Positions 22,836 through 33,000 of a DNA stretch of 64,000 nucleotides are shown one piece after another. Position numbers and translations under genes: made by a program. Source of the DNA: Scatosoma sp900555925. GTDB taxonomy: Bacteria; Bacillota; Clostridia; Christensenellales; Borkfalkiaceae. Where the stretch lies: contig CAUGYD010000005.1 in the NCBI GenBank assembly GCA_959603585.1, forward strand, positions 62,001 through 126,000, written 5' to 3'. Below the pieces are notes generated by a model. That model was given only the letters and a program-made list of their open reading frames with translations. It searched no databases and was not told the DNA's origin. Positions within the stretch are counted from its first letter, which is position 1; the number at the start of each line of letters is the position of its first letter.

Positions 22836-25460
22836 TTAGCTGAGAAGTTCAAGTTCCCAAACTCTTTCCAGAGGGGAAGTATACGGATTGATTCCAGCAT
22901 CTTCATTTCCCTCTTCATAAACTACCGTAAGTCCTCCGAGCGTCTTTGAATTATACGCATACAGATTCTTACGCTGATACAGAGGCATTTCCACAGCCAA
23001 ATCCAACACATAACCCATGGCCTGTTCGTAAATACCTTTTCTCGTTGCCTGATCCATCGTTTCACGGCCGTCGTCGATCAAGTCGCTGAGCGAATTGATA
23101 ATACCGGATTCATAGCTATACGTCGACGGATCCGCCTTGATTTCACGATATCCCCAAGCATACACAGAGGTTGCTGTAGAATTCTTATGATAGACCTGAT
23201 ACATATCGGGATCGATTGTGGACCCCCATGCGGCGGCCCAAACTTCAAGGGAACCGGTGGAGAGTTTCGTAAGTGCCTGAGAATCGGCTTTTACTTCGAC
23301 GTCCCAACCGCATTCGTTAAGAATTTCGGCGGCCTGTTTGAACACGCCGTAAGCGGGATGTTCTGTAATGGAAGCGCCTGCAATCGTAAATTTAATCTTT
23401 AAGTCGGAAGAGCCTTCGGAAACACCTGCCTCCCGCATATAATCCTTTATTTTCTCTTTTGCGGCATCTTTATTGCTCCACTGCGTATAATCGTGATTAT
23501 TATTCTTGGAAGCGGATTCAAACGGTTCTCCCTGCCAAGGATATGCCCAGCTTACTTTGGACATCGGCCATTCAAGCGTCGTAGCGGTACCGAGTTCATA
23601 ATATTCCACCGCTAATCTCGGCTCCATAGCAGCCATAATCGCGCGACGAATGTTGACGTTCGGAACTTTACCTGCATTGATACCGATATAGCCGTAACCG
23701 AGCTGCCATCCGGACAACTGTTTGTAGCCGTCCTTTTCCATATCTTTCAAAGTACTTATATTTTCTTCCGTAAACTGAGGTTCGACGTAATCCACTTCTC
23801 CGCTCTTCAGTTTATCCAAAGCGTTGGTAGAGCTGACCACCTGCATACGAAGTTTTTTCGCTTTGACATCGAACATGAAATTGTCATTCGCCTTGAAATA
23901 GACGATGTTGCTGTTCCAAAAATCGCTGCCGGAAGGATTACTGTCGTTATTTTTATTCGTTGCCGCATAAGCGCCCGCACCGACGGGAACTTCTACGTGT
24001 TCCTGCGACTGAATGACTTTACTTTGGAAATTGGAACTTGCAAACTCCACTCCGAATTGATTGTTGGCAATATCGATAGGACGTCCGTTGGGATATTCGC
24101 TGTCCGCGGTATAATAGTGCGCGGGAGCGACGGTAAAGCCGAAATTATAAATAGCTTTGGGGTCTGTCCCGTTGACGGTAACCTGCAACACATCGTATTC
24201 GTCAGCGTTGCGGGGAACCCCGTTTTCATCGTGGTCGTGAGCGACTTTATACGTCACGCCGTCCACTTCTACACTTTCCGTCGTGGTGGTGTGTCCCAAA
24301 GATACGATCCCCTCGATGTTCGGGAAAATAAGAGAACCGTCATCTCCTACACGATCATGCAGAATAATATCTTTTGCCGCCGCGGTATACTCGGTAAGCA
24401 ACGTTCCCGCCGTTCCCCATTGAGTCAAAATTTCATGAAGATTATAAGTCACTTTATCTCCGTAAACTCTGTTGATAGCAGCGTCCTCGGTCGGATAATT
24501 CTCTACATATTCTTCTCCGTTGAATTTTTCAATCTTGGTCTTATCCTCTCTTCCTTCGACCTTACGATATTCCGGCGTTATATAATTTTCATAGAGGAAG
24601 AATTTGAATACGTCGTTGGAAAGTTTGTCTTTCCATTCCTCATAAGGCGCGGTCGTCAAATCATAAGATTCTTTTGCCGCTTTATAATCTGATTCCAATT
24701 CCTCTTTGAAAGTTTTCAGCGTAAATTCATAGTCTTCGAGAAGCTGTTTGTTGAAATCAAAACTTGCTTGGTCTTTTTCAGAGGCGACGGCATCTTTATA
24801 ACCGTCGGAAACGCTCCAAGACTGAATAGCCTCTTTCATTTTTGCCTCATCGGCTTCGTAGGAATCATTATTGCCAGAAATTTTTCCGACCGTCGTAAAT
24901 ACGCTTGCAAGCTCATCGATTCTCATTTGAGCATTTGCGGTCGCACGTTGAGACAGCTGGGATTCCGCCTCATCGCTGCCACTCGAAAGATTTTGCTGTA
25001 ATCTGTATTGAGCAAGTCCCTTAATGTCTATGGAATACATGGTAGAGGAACCCGTATAGACAGGGTCGAGATATTCGTACATGTTGAAAATAACGTCGTT
25101 CATGGTCAGAGGTTTGCCGTCAGAGAATTTCAAATCATTTTTAATGACGAACGTATATACAGTCTCATTCTGTTTCTGTTCGGTCTTGAACGATTTTACT
25201 ACAGTCGCTTCGTCATCGCCTGCCGTCGGATTTCCGTTCGAATCCGTCGAAAGCATGCTGATCTGTGTCATGCCGACGACCTCCATATCCGTTCCCGCCG
25301 TAGCGTAGAAAGGATTGAACAAACCACTGAGTTCTTCGGTCATAATGACGATACTGTCCTTTTTGCCTTTCTTACAGCTTCCCATCCAAGGGAGCAGGGA
25401 AAGACACAATACGCCGCAGACCACTCCGCCCAAAATACGGGATGTTTTTTTCTTGTTCAT
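22836..25460 (-). CDS. oppA: Oligopeptide-binding lipoprotein OppA (enlarged)
   Basis: Substrate-binding lipoprotein (SBP family 5). 874 residues against about 550 in usual OppA. Signal peptide with lipobox WMGSC, Cys near residue 29. The family pattern ELSGLFNPFY ... NDLKFSDGKPLTMNDVIFNMYEYLDP is clear near 45-140, and the C-terminal lobe has GYGYIGINAGKVPNVNIRRAIMAAM near 590. Between them (~145-385) is a highly charged, helix-prone insertion. It starts at ATG 25460 with AAGGAGG 7 nt upstream and heads the transporter genes 14 nt after an InlB/GLUG lipoprotein. Peptide specificity is unknown. Confidence 0.92.
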   Translation of the reverse strand: MNKKKTSRILGGVVCGVLCLSLLPWMGSCKKGKKDSIVIMTEELSGLFNPFYATAGTDMEVVGMTQISMLSTDSNGNPTAGDDEATVVKSFKTEQKQNETVYTFVIKNDLKFSDGKPLTMNDVIFNMYEYLDPVYTGSSTMYSIDIKGLAQYRLQQNLSSGSDEAESQLSQRATANAQMRIDELASVFTTVGKISGNNDSYEADEAKMKEAIQSWSVSDGYKDAVASEKDQASFDFNKQLLEDYEFTLKTFKEELESDYKAAKESYDLTTAPYEEWKDKLSNDVFKFFLYENYITPEYRKVEGREDKTKIEKFNGEEYVENYPTEDAAINRVYGDKVTYNLHEILTQWGTAGTLLTEYTAAAKDIILHDRVGDDGSLIFPNIEGIVSLGHTTTTESVEVDGVTYKVAHDHDENGVPRNADEYDVLQVTVNGTDPKAIYNFGFTVAPAHYYTADSEYPNGRPIDIANNQFGVEFASSNFQSKVIQSQEHVEVPVGAGAYAATNKNNDSNPSGSDFWNSNIVYFKANDNFMFDVKAKKLRMQVVSSTNALDKLKSGEVDYVEPQFTEENISTLKDMEKDGYKQLSGWQLGYGYIGINAGKVPNVNIRRAIMAAMEPRLAVEYYELGTATTLEWPMSKVSWAYPWQGEPFESASKNNNHDYTQWSNKDAAKEKIKDYMREAGVSEGSSDLKIKFTIAGASITEHPAYGVFKQAAEILNECGWDVEVKADSQALTKLSTGSLEVWAAAWGSTIDPDMYQVYHKNSTATSVYAWGYREIKADPSTYSYESGIINSLSDLIDDGRETMDQATRKGIYEQAMGYVLDLAVEMPLYQRKNLYAYNSKTLGGLTVVYEEGNEDAGINPYTSPLERVWELELLS

Positions 25461-25474
25461 ATTTTGCCTCCTTT

Positions 25475-26992
25475 TTATTGTATATCGTAACTTTCAGTTT
25501 CTTTATAAATCGTTCCGAAAGTCATCGTGATATTGCCGTCCTTATCTCTGACGATACTTTCTGGGTCGAAAGTATAACGATATGTTCCGTTAAACATATC
25601 CTGTCCGTACACTTGCAAGTGAATTTCATCTTGAACAATTCCCGAACAGTTCCCGTTTGCGAGAAGATTAAATTTATAGTCGCTTCCCAATGAAATTTTA
25701 CCGAGCTTGAGAGTTCCCGCCACGGATACATTTTCAATCTTTGCCTGTTCGTCAATATTTCCCGCAAAAAAGCCGAACGTTGCTCCCGATTGCCGGGAAG
25801 TCACCGAAGAGAAGTCGACAACTGCGTTTTCAAAGGAAATATTCTTGATTTCTGCATTTTCTGAAATCTCCCCGAACAAACCGCCGAAAGATTTATCCGA
25901 AATGCTGACGGAAGCCGAAATATTTTTTAATGTCCGCTGTTTGCCATCCGATGTATAAATCTTTCCCGTGAATGAATTTTTTGTAAAAGCCTCGGGCCAC
26001 TTCAAACCGGTAAAATCCAAATCATTCAAAATCTCGTAATAACCTTTGAAATTAGGATTAGCAACCAATTGTTCCGCTTTTTCGATTTTGTATCTTTCGC
26101 CTTCGTCCAGCTTGACATAGATATTTTGTACGCGATTTACCGCGACTCCGTGCTCTATATCCAAAGTTCCCTGATGTTCGAAAGATTCCGCGATTTCCTG
26201 CGTACAGGCTTCATCAATATATGCAGAATTGAAAGTCGTATCTTCCACTTTCGGGAAAGAATAACTATTTCCCGAAGAATAGGAATGTTTGTAAGACATA
26301 GCCCCGTCGTTCCATTCGGGAATCCAAATGGTATCTTCCTCCGACGTCTTTGAATCGGGAGCATTTACGGCTTTATAGTCAAAACTCGTCGTTCCGTATA
26401 AAGTCCATTCGCCATCTTTCTGATAATAATAGTTGAATTCGTAATACGGAACCCACCCCGCATATAAAGTCAGAGAAACTTTCCCGTCCTCTTCCGAATA
26501 ATCCAAGGTATCCGTTTCAAAATCCCAATAACCAGAATAAATATATGTGGGATCGCCTTTCTTTTCAGTATCGGGATAATAATACGAACCGTTTCTTTCT
26601 TCCAATTCCTTTCCGTCTTTGTCTACGGCATTGCCATTTTCATTTTTTACTAATTCCCGCTCCTGATACCATCCGGCAAAAAAATGGCTGGTCTTTGTAC
26701 AAGAAATAGAAGATCCTCCGCTGCCGGGCCGACCGGTATCAGTCGGCTCCAACAGCTTGATATGAATTTTTCCGTCTTCGTCCGGCTCATAGTCGGAAGG
26801 GCGAAACATATCCACGAGAGTAACTCCCTCACGGTCGAAAAACGCACCTCCGTTGGCGTCATATGTCACGGAAATCGTGTATCCCTGTTTTTCATACTTG
26901 TCGAGTTCCGTTTCTTCCCTACAAGCAGAAAGTCCCAAACAAAGAGCGCATGCCCCGACAAGGCCTAAAATTATCTTGGTTTTCTTTTTCAT
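25475..26992 (-). CDS. InlB-repeat/GLUG-type lipoprotein
   Basis: 505 residues. Signal peptide with lipobox LSAC (Cys ~24). The N-terminal half has InlB-type (Listeria-Bacteroides, beta-grasp) elements: ISVTYDANGGAFF ... SHFFAGWYQ and VSLTLYAGW. The C-terminal half has a GLUG-like beta-helix pattern: YYEILNDLDFTGLKWP, FTGKIYTSDG, SFGGLFGEISENAEIKNISFE, SGATFGFFAGNIDEQAKIENV. Both modules are typical of adhesive or carbohydrate-associated surface proteins. It lies 33 nt after the subtilisin-LRR gene and 14 nt before oppA, so it is probably in that operon. The ribosome binding site is weak (GGTAAGCT). Confidence 0.82.
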   Translation of the reverse strand: MKKKTKIILGLVGACALCLGLSACREETELDKYEKQGYTISVTYDANGGAFFDREGVTLVDMFRPSDYEPDEDGKIHIKLLEPTDTGRPGSGGSSISCTKTSHFFAGWYQERELVKNENGNAVDKDGKELEERNGSYYYPDTEKKGDPTYIYSGYWDFETDTLDYSEEDGKVSLTLYAGWVPYYEFNYYYQKDGEWTLYGTTSFDYKAVNAPDSKTSEEDTIWIPEWNDGAMSYKHSYSSGNSYSFPKVEDTTFNSAYIDEACTQEIAESFEHQGTLDIEHGVAVNRVQNIYVKLDEGERYKIEKAEQLVANPNFKGYYEILNDLDFTGLKWPEAFTKNSFTGKIYTSDGKQRTLKNISASVSISDKSFGGLFGEISENAEIKNISFENAVVDFSSVTSRQSGATFGFFAGNIDEQAKIENVSVAGTLKLGKISLGSDYKFNLLANGNCSGIVQDEIHLQVYGQDMFNGTYRYTFDPESIVRDKDGNITMTFGTIYKETESYDIQ

Positions 26993-27025
26993 AGCTTACC
27001 CGAATATTCAGCGAAACGCTTCTTC

Positions 27026-30000
27026 TTAGTCCTCTTTTTTGTTCTCTTCTTCGTTGACAGATTCTTCGTTCGTCGAATCTTCCGTCCCGCGCTTTGTTGC
27101 TTTTTTCTTATTTACTTCATTAATCGTAATATAAACCGCCAACGCTACGACAGCAACCGCCGCGATCGTGAGCCCTATCCAGTTATTTTTCATGAATTTT
27201 ACAAAGGCAGAAGGCTGTTTTTCGTCTTCGGGTTTAGGCGTAGGCTTTTCCTGATTCGCTTCCAAATAAGCAATCGTAGATTCCGCTTTTTTGAGCGTTT
27301 CAAAATTTCCAACCAACGCTTGTTGCGCAGGAATGAGAGAATCGTACGCCGCGCGAGCTGCGTTGACCGCCTCTTTGTTGTCCAGCGTAATATCCGCAGG
27401 AAGCGCGTTGATCATATCGATGACTTTGAGCGTTTCCTCCGTCGCGGCGTTGCTGCCGTCTACGGAAGTACCGAAGTACTGCGACAAAATGAACGAATCG
27501 TAGTTCTGTCCGTTTGCGGGCTTAACCATGACGATATTATCGGAAATATGCCCGATATAATCCACGAAGTTCGCGCCGAAATAGAAGTTGCTGGGATAAC
27601 CGGTAATATTCCATATATAGAATTCAGTAATCCCCAATCCTTCTAATCCGGTAAATCCTACAAAGGGCACGTTTGAAGTATCGGCGGCATAGGACTCGTC
27701 GTATTCTTCCTCCAAAATGGGAGCGTTATAGCTCTTGAACACTACGACGGCAAGATTTTCATTGGCATAGAACGCCTTATCGCCCAACGCCTTCAAGGTA
27801 GAAGGAAGAGTCACATTCTGCAAAGCACTCCCGAAGAACGCCCTTGCGGAGATTCTCACGGTTCCTTCTTCGACGACAAAGGAAGCGCCTGTTTTGGCCA
27901 TGGGATAGGAAACGAGCTCCAATCCGTTCGGAACGCTCTGATACAGTACGCCGTCGATCACTTTGACGGTCGAACTGACGTCATAGGTTTCGACAAACTG
28001 TTTTCCGATAGACTCGCCGTTAAATTCGGCCTCCGTATATTTTCCGAAAGATTCGATGTTACAGCCGTAGAAAGGATTTTCGCCCAAGCTGACCAGCTTT
28101 TCGCCCAATTCCACTTTCGTAATTTTGGAATCGCCGAACGCAAAGTCTCCTATATAAGTCACATCGGTCAGAATGGCTTCGGTCAAAGCCGTTCCCGCAA
28201 AGGCAGAAGCGCCGATCGTATTGACCGCGGAAAGATTTTCCACAGTCGCCAAATCGTAACAGTAAGCAAATGCCCCGTCTCCGATGGTAACGCCCGCTTT
28301 CAGCACCGCCTTCGTCAAATCGGTCTGCGCAAAAGCATATTCTCCTATCGAGGAAACGCTTCCGAGCTCGACTTCGGTAAGAGCCGTCTTAAAGAACGCA
28401 TAATTCCCGACCTTGCCGATTTGCTCGGGCAGTTCGGCGGAGGAAAGAGCTATACAATTCGCAAATACATAATCTGCGATTTCCGTCAGTCCCGACCCGA
28501 TGACGACCGTCCTCAACGCTTCGTTATTCGCAAACGCATATTCTCCGACCGAGGTAGCATTCGTCAAATCCGCTTTCGTAAACGCAGGTGCAAATTGGGT
28601 GGTAAAGTAGTCGGATGCAACGAGCCCCCCCTCCTTATACTCCCACTTATAGGCGGGCCGCGCAACATTCCCGGTACTCATTTGTATTATTTCTATATCC
28701 GGTTCTACCGAGCCCGAGAATGCATTAGCGCCGATGCTCTTTGCTCTGGACAAATCGACGTTTTTAAGCGCTGCCGCGTTAAAGAACGCAAAGTCGCCTA
28801 TTTTTGCGTCGCTTCCGAACGTAAGAGAGGTAAGCTTTGCATTTCCGTCAAACGCATGATTCCCGAGCGTTACCCCGTCGCCGATCGTCACTTTCGTAAG
28901 TTTTGAAGTCACGCCTGCATTGAAGTTATAACGATAATAGTCAAAGGTCTGAACGACTTCTCCTTTTTCATTTTTCACTTCATAAGTATAAGGCGTATAG
29001 TACTTATTGCTGCTCGTCGCTTCTACATTGAGAATATAAACAGGGCAATAGAACGCATATTCTCCGACAGTAACGTTATTACCGATCGTTACGCTTTCCA
29101 ATGCTCCGCAGAGAGCAAAAGCATAATTGCCGATTTCCGTATTGTCAGCGACCGTGACGGAAGTAATCTTTGTTGAGACAAAGGCATAGTCGCCGACGGA
29201 AGAGACATTGGAAAGGTCAGGGGTAGCCGTAATAGCCGTAGCGGCAAAGGCATAATCTCCGATCGTTTCGACATTTTTCATGGAAACCTGTCTCAGATTG
29301 GAGCAATCCGCAAAAGCATACGAACCGACTTTCGTCACATTATCGGCATTGACATAGTAAATTTTTGTGTTTCCCGCAAATGCGCCGGTAGCGATAGACG
29401 TCGCATCCGTAGTAACCGTGTTATTCGGCCACGCATATTCGGGCGCCGCAAGAACGAGCTCTTTGCCCTCTTCCGTATTCTTATAGAGCAGCGCCCCGTT
29501 CTCTCCCGCCGTCAAAGCGGTATTTCCCGCAGCGAGCTCGAAGGCAGAAACTGCTGTTCCGGCAAAGGCATATTCGCCGATAACGGCCACGTCTTTTCCG
29601 AGCGTAACATCGTCAAGACTCGTACAGCCTTGGAAGGCATAGGATGAAATGACGGCCGCATTGATATCGACGGAACCGAGCTGTGCACATTCGGCGAACG
29701 CATAGGAGCCGATCTTGATTTTAGGTGCCCGGAATTCGACGCTGGTCAGATAATCGTTCTTATAGAATGCGCCGACGCCGAGAGACTGAGAGGAGGCAGG
29801 CAACTCGACATAGTTGAGCTTACAGCTTTCGAAGGTATAGTTTCCGATTGCGACGACAGAGCTCAGATCGATTTCTTCGAGCGCACAGCCGGAAAAAGCC
29901 TTTTCATTGATAAACTTCGCGTTTTCGAGATTGATCTTTTTCAGCTTATTGCAGCCGAAGAATGCTCCCACGCCGATTTTCTTCAAGGATGTAGGGAGAA

Positions 30001-33000
30001 CTACCTCTTCGAGCGCCGTCAGATTTGCAAACGCATACTGCTGAATTTCTTCGACGCCTTCGGGAATGACGATTTTTGTAATCGTGTCGTCTCCGATATA
30101 CTGCTGTTTGAGATAATAGGGATCTTCGTCGTTGATGACGTCTCCGGCAGATAAGTCTTTATCCACATATTCGTATCCGGAGAATGCATAGGCATAAATC
30201 GTCGTAACCCCGCGGTCGTCGGGAATTGTCACTTCCCCGCCGAGCCCCTTGTAGGACATCAGATAAATACTGTTTGTAGTAAACGGATCTTTTACCGTAA
30301 TGGTCACGTTGCCGGAATAGAAGGTCGGTTTTCCGTCAAAGAGCACATTTACGGAAATAATCGTAGTTCCTTCCGCCTGTGCGACGATCGTCCCGTCCTC
30401 GGAAACCGTCGCTGTTCTGTCGTTCCCCGATTTATAGATGACCTCCGTTCTTTCGGGAAAATAGGAATCCAGACTGTATTCGAGAGTCACGCTCTCCGAA
30501 GGGAACATCGAAAGGCTGTAATCTCCGTCAAAATCATAGTTTCCGCCCGTCAGACCGATTTCTCTCTCGTCGGAGGACGTCGAATAATAAGCCTTATTCG
30601 TCTTATATCCGGTGAGCGTAAATTTACTGACTTCGGGAACGGAATATCCGCCGTTATATCCTTCCTCGCCCTCTGCGAGAACCTTTACATTCACATCCGC
30701 GGTCACTTTATTGCCGTCCTCGTCGTATCCGATGGCGGTAATCGTAGCGGTACCGCTCTTTTTCGCGATAATCGTCTGATTGACGACGTCCGCGATATCG
30801 GGATCGGAGCTTTCAAAATCGAGAACTTGCAGCCAGCTGGTTTCGGGATAGAATTTCAAAACTTCGCTGTCGATGAGCTTCGTTTCATTTGGACTCAGCC
30901 TGATTTCATCCTCTGCAAAAGCCATGGAAAGGAATTCGTCAGGAAGCGTAATTTCATACGTCGCGAAATTCATCGCGTAATCGTAACAGGTAGCAACAAA
31001 GGAATTATTATTTACTAAATTTCCGTTCTTGTCGTATCCGACGGAATTTCTGATCTGTTCGATATAATCGGTCAGTTCGATCGTCACCGTCGAAGTCGAA
31101 TTGAAAGACGAATAGACGGGCGTCATATACTTACCGAAAGAGCTCATGGAGAGCGTATATCCCGAACTCGGATCCGCAGGAGTAACCTGTCCGATCTGTA
31201 CGCTCATGGCGTAGTGATTGTCGTAGATGTTCAAATCAGCAAAGAGCTTTGTTTTCTTTGTCGTCCTGTCGTATTCCGTGCGATAGACCACGTCGGTTAC
31301 AACGGGAGCTTCGAAATCGATATACAGCGGGAATTCAAAGGTATTGCGGACATTCGCCTGATCCTGAGATTCTTTATCGCCGTAATCTATGTATGTCGTC
31401 ACTTTGACGTTATACTTTGTATTATTTTTTAAGTTGTGCTCCAAAGCACTGAAATCGACGTCTATGGACGACTGATAAATCGTATTGCCCGAACTCCACG
31501 ACTTGCGCTGGTTATAGCTCGTCTTATTGAATATTTCTCTGCCCGTGGAATCCTCTACGATGGAAATATTCACTTCTTTCGCGTTTCGGAGCAAGCCCGC
31601 CCAAATACCGTAAATATTGTTGATGGAGCCGGATTCGCCCGTCTGATTGGAAATGGCGATATGCTCTTTATTCGCCGCTATCTGCGTGGCGGAAGGATCC
31701 TGCACGAAATAATAGGAACCGAGCGTGGCGATATAATCGCTGTAAAGTCCGCCGATAACCCGCGTCGCATAGGCGTCCGCCATCAGCTTATCTTCCGGAT
31801 CTTTTCCGGAGTCGATTTCATCAACGTTGGTGTCGTAATATTCTTCGTCGAATACGGGCGCTTCTTCCCAATCTCCGAAGAACGCGAGCATGGGAATATT
31901 CAAGTCTACGTCCGTTCCGCTCGTCGCTTCGAGAGTGATAAACCCTTCTACATACATGCCATATTCAAACGAATCGGCGATATATTTCTTATCCTCTTCG
32001 GAGAGGACGATTTTTACCGTAACGGTAGCGGAACTTCCCGCCGCCACGGTCACGGAATTGCCGCTCTGCTGCCCGTTTTGAACGGCCGTAACGGTCGTCT
32101 TTGCTCCGGAAAGCAAATATCCGTCCTGCGTCACGGTACGATCGCTGTGGCTGGTATAAATTTCGCTCACGCCTTCGCTCATGACGATCGCGTCGACGTT
32201 ATAGGAAACGGACGACTGACTGATATTATGAATATCGAACGTCATTTCATAGACGCCGGTGCGTTCTTTGTCGTCGCCGAGCTCGAACTTGGTCTTATCC
32301 ATGGTCTCGCCGTTCTTATCATATGTCGTAAGATAGGCTGCAGACGTTGCGGCTTTATTGATATTGACGAGTCCTGCCCCCTGCTTTCTGACCGCATAGG
32401 GAAGCCCGTTTTTATTATAGACAATATCGGCTGTGGACATCATGAGCTGATTCACGCGCGCCGTAATTTCGGTATTGGAAAGCTCTCCGAATGTGCCGCT
32501 GTATTTCACGTATTGGCGAATGAGAGCAGTAGCGCCCGCCTGATTGGGAGCGGCCATGGAGGTACCGGACAATCTGTCGTAGTCCTGTCCGGGAACGGCA
32601 GAAAGGATTTCGCCGCCGTGTGCCGTAATTTCCGGTTTAATCCTCAAATCGGAGGTAGGTCCCCAAGAGGAGAAATCGGACATAAACGGTCCCGCGACCT
32701 GTTCCTTGCTAACCCGAAGGACTCCCGAACCGGCAGCGGCCAACATTTCGCCCTCTTCTTGGGAAATGGAACACACCGCACCCGTATTGGAGCCGACGGA
32801 CATGGAAATCGTACCCGAAACATTGTTATAAATGATGATACCGGCTGCGCCGATCTGTTGCAGAGCCACGCGGACTTTATCTTCAAAGTTCGTGGTGCCG
32901 CGCTTTACAAGGACGATCTTTCCTTTATAAAATTCCTTGGATTCTATATAATCCGAGGGCCGTCCGACGCCGGGAATGGTGACATATTCAAAGTCATGGC

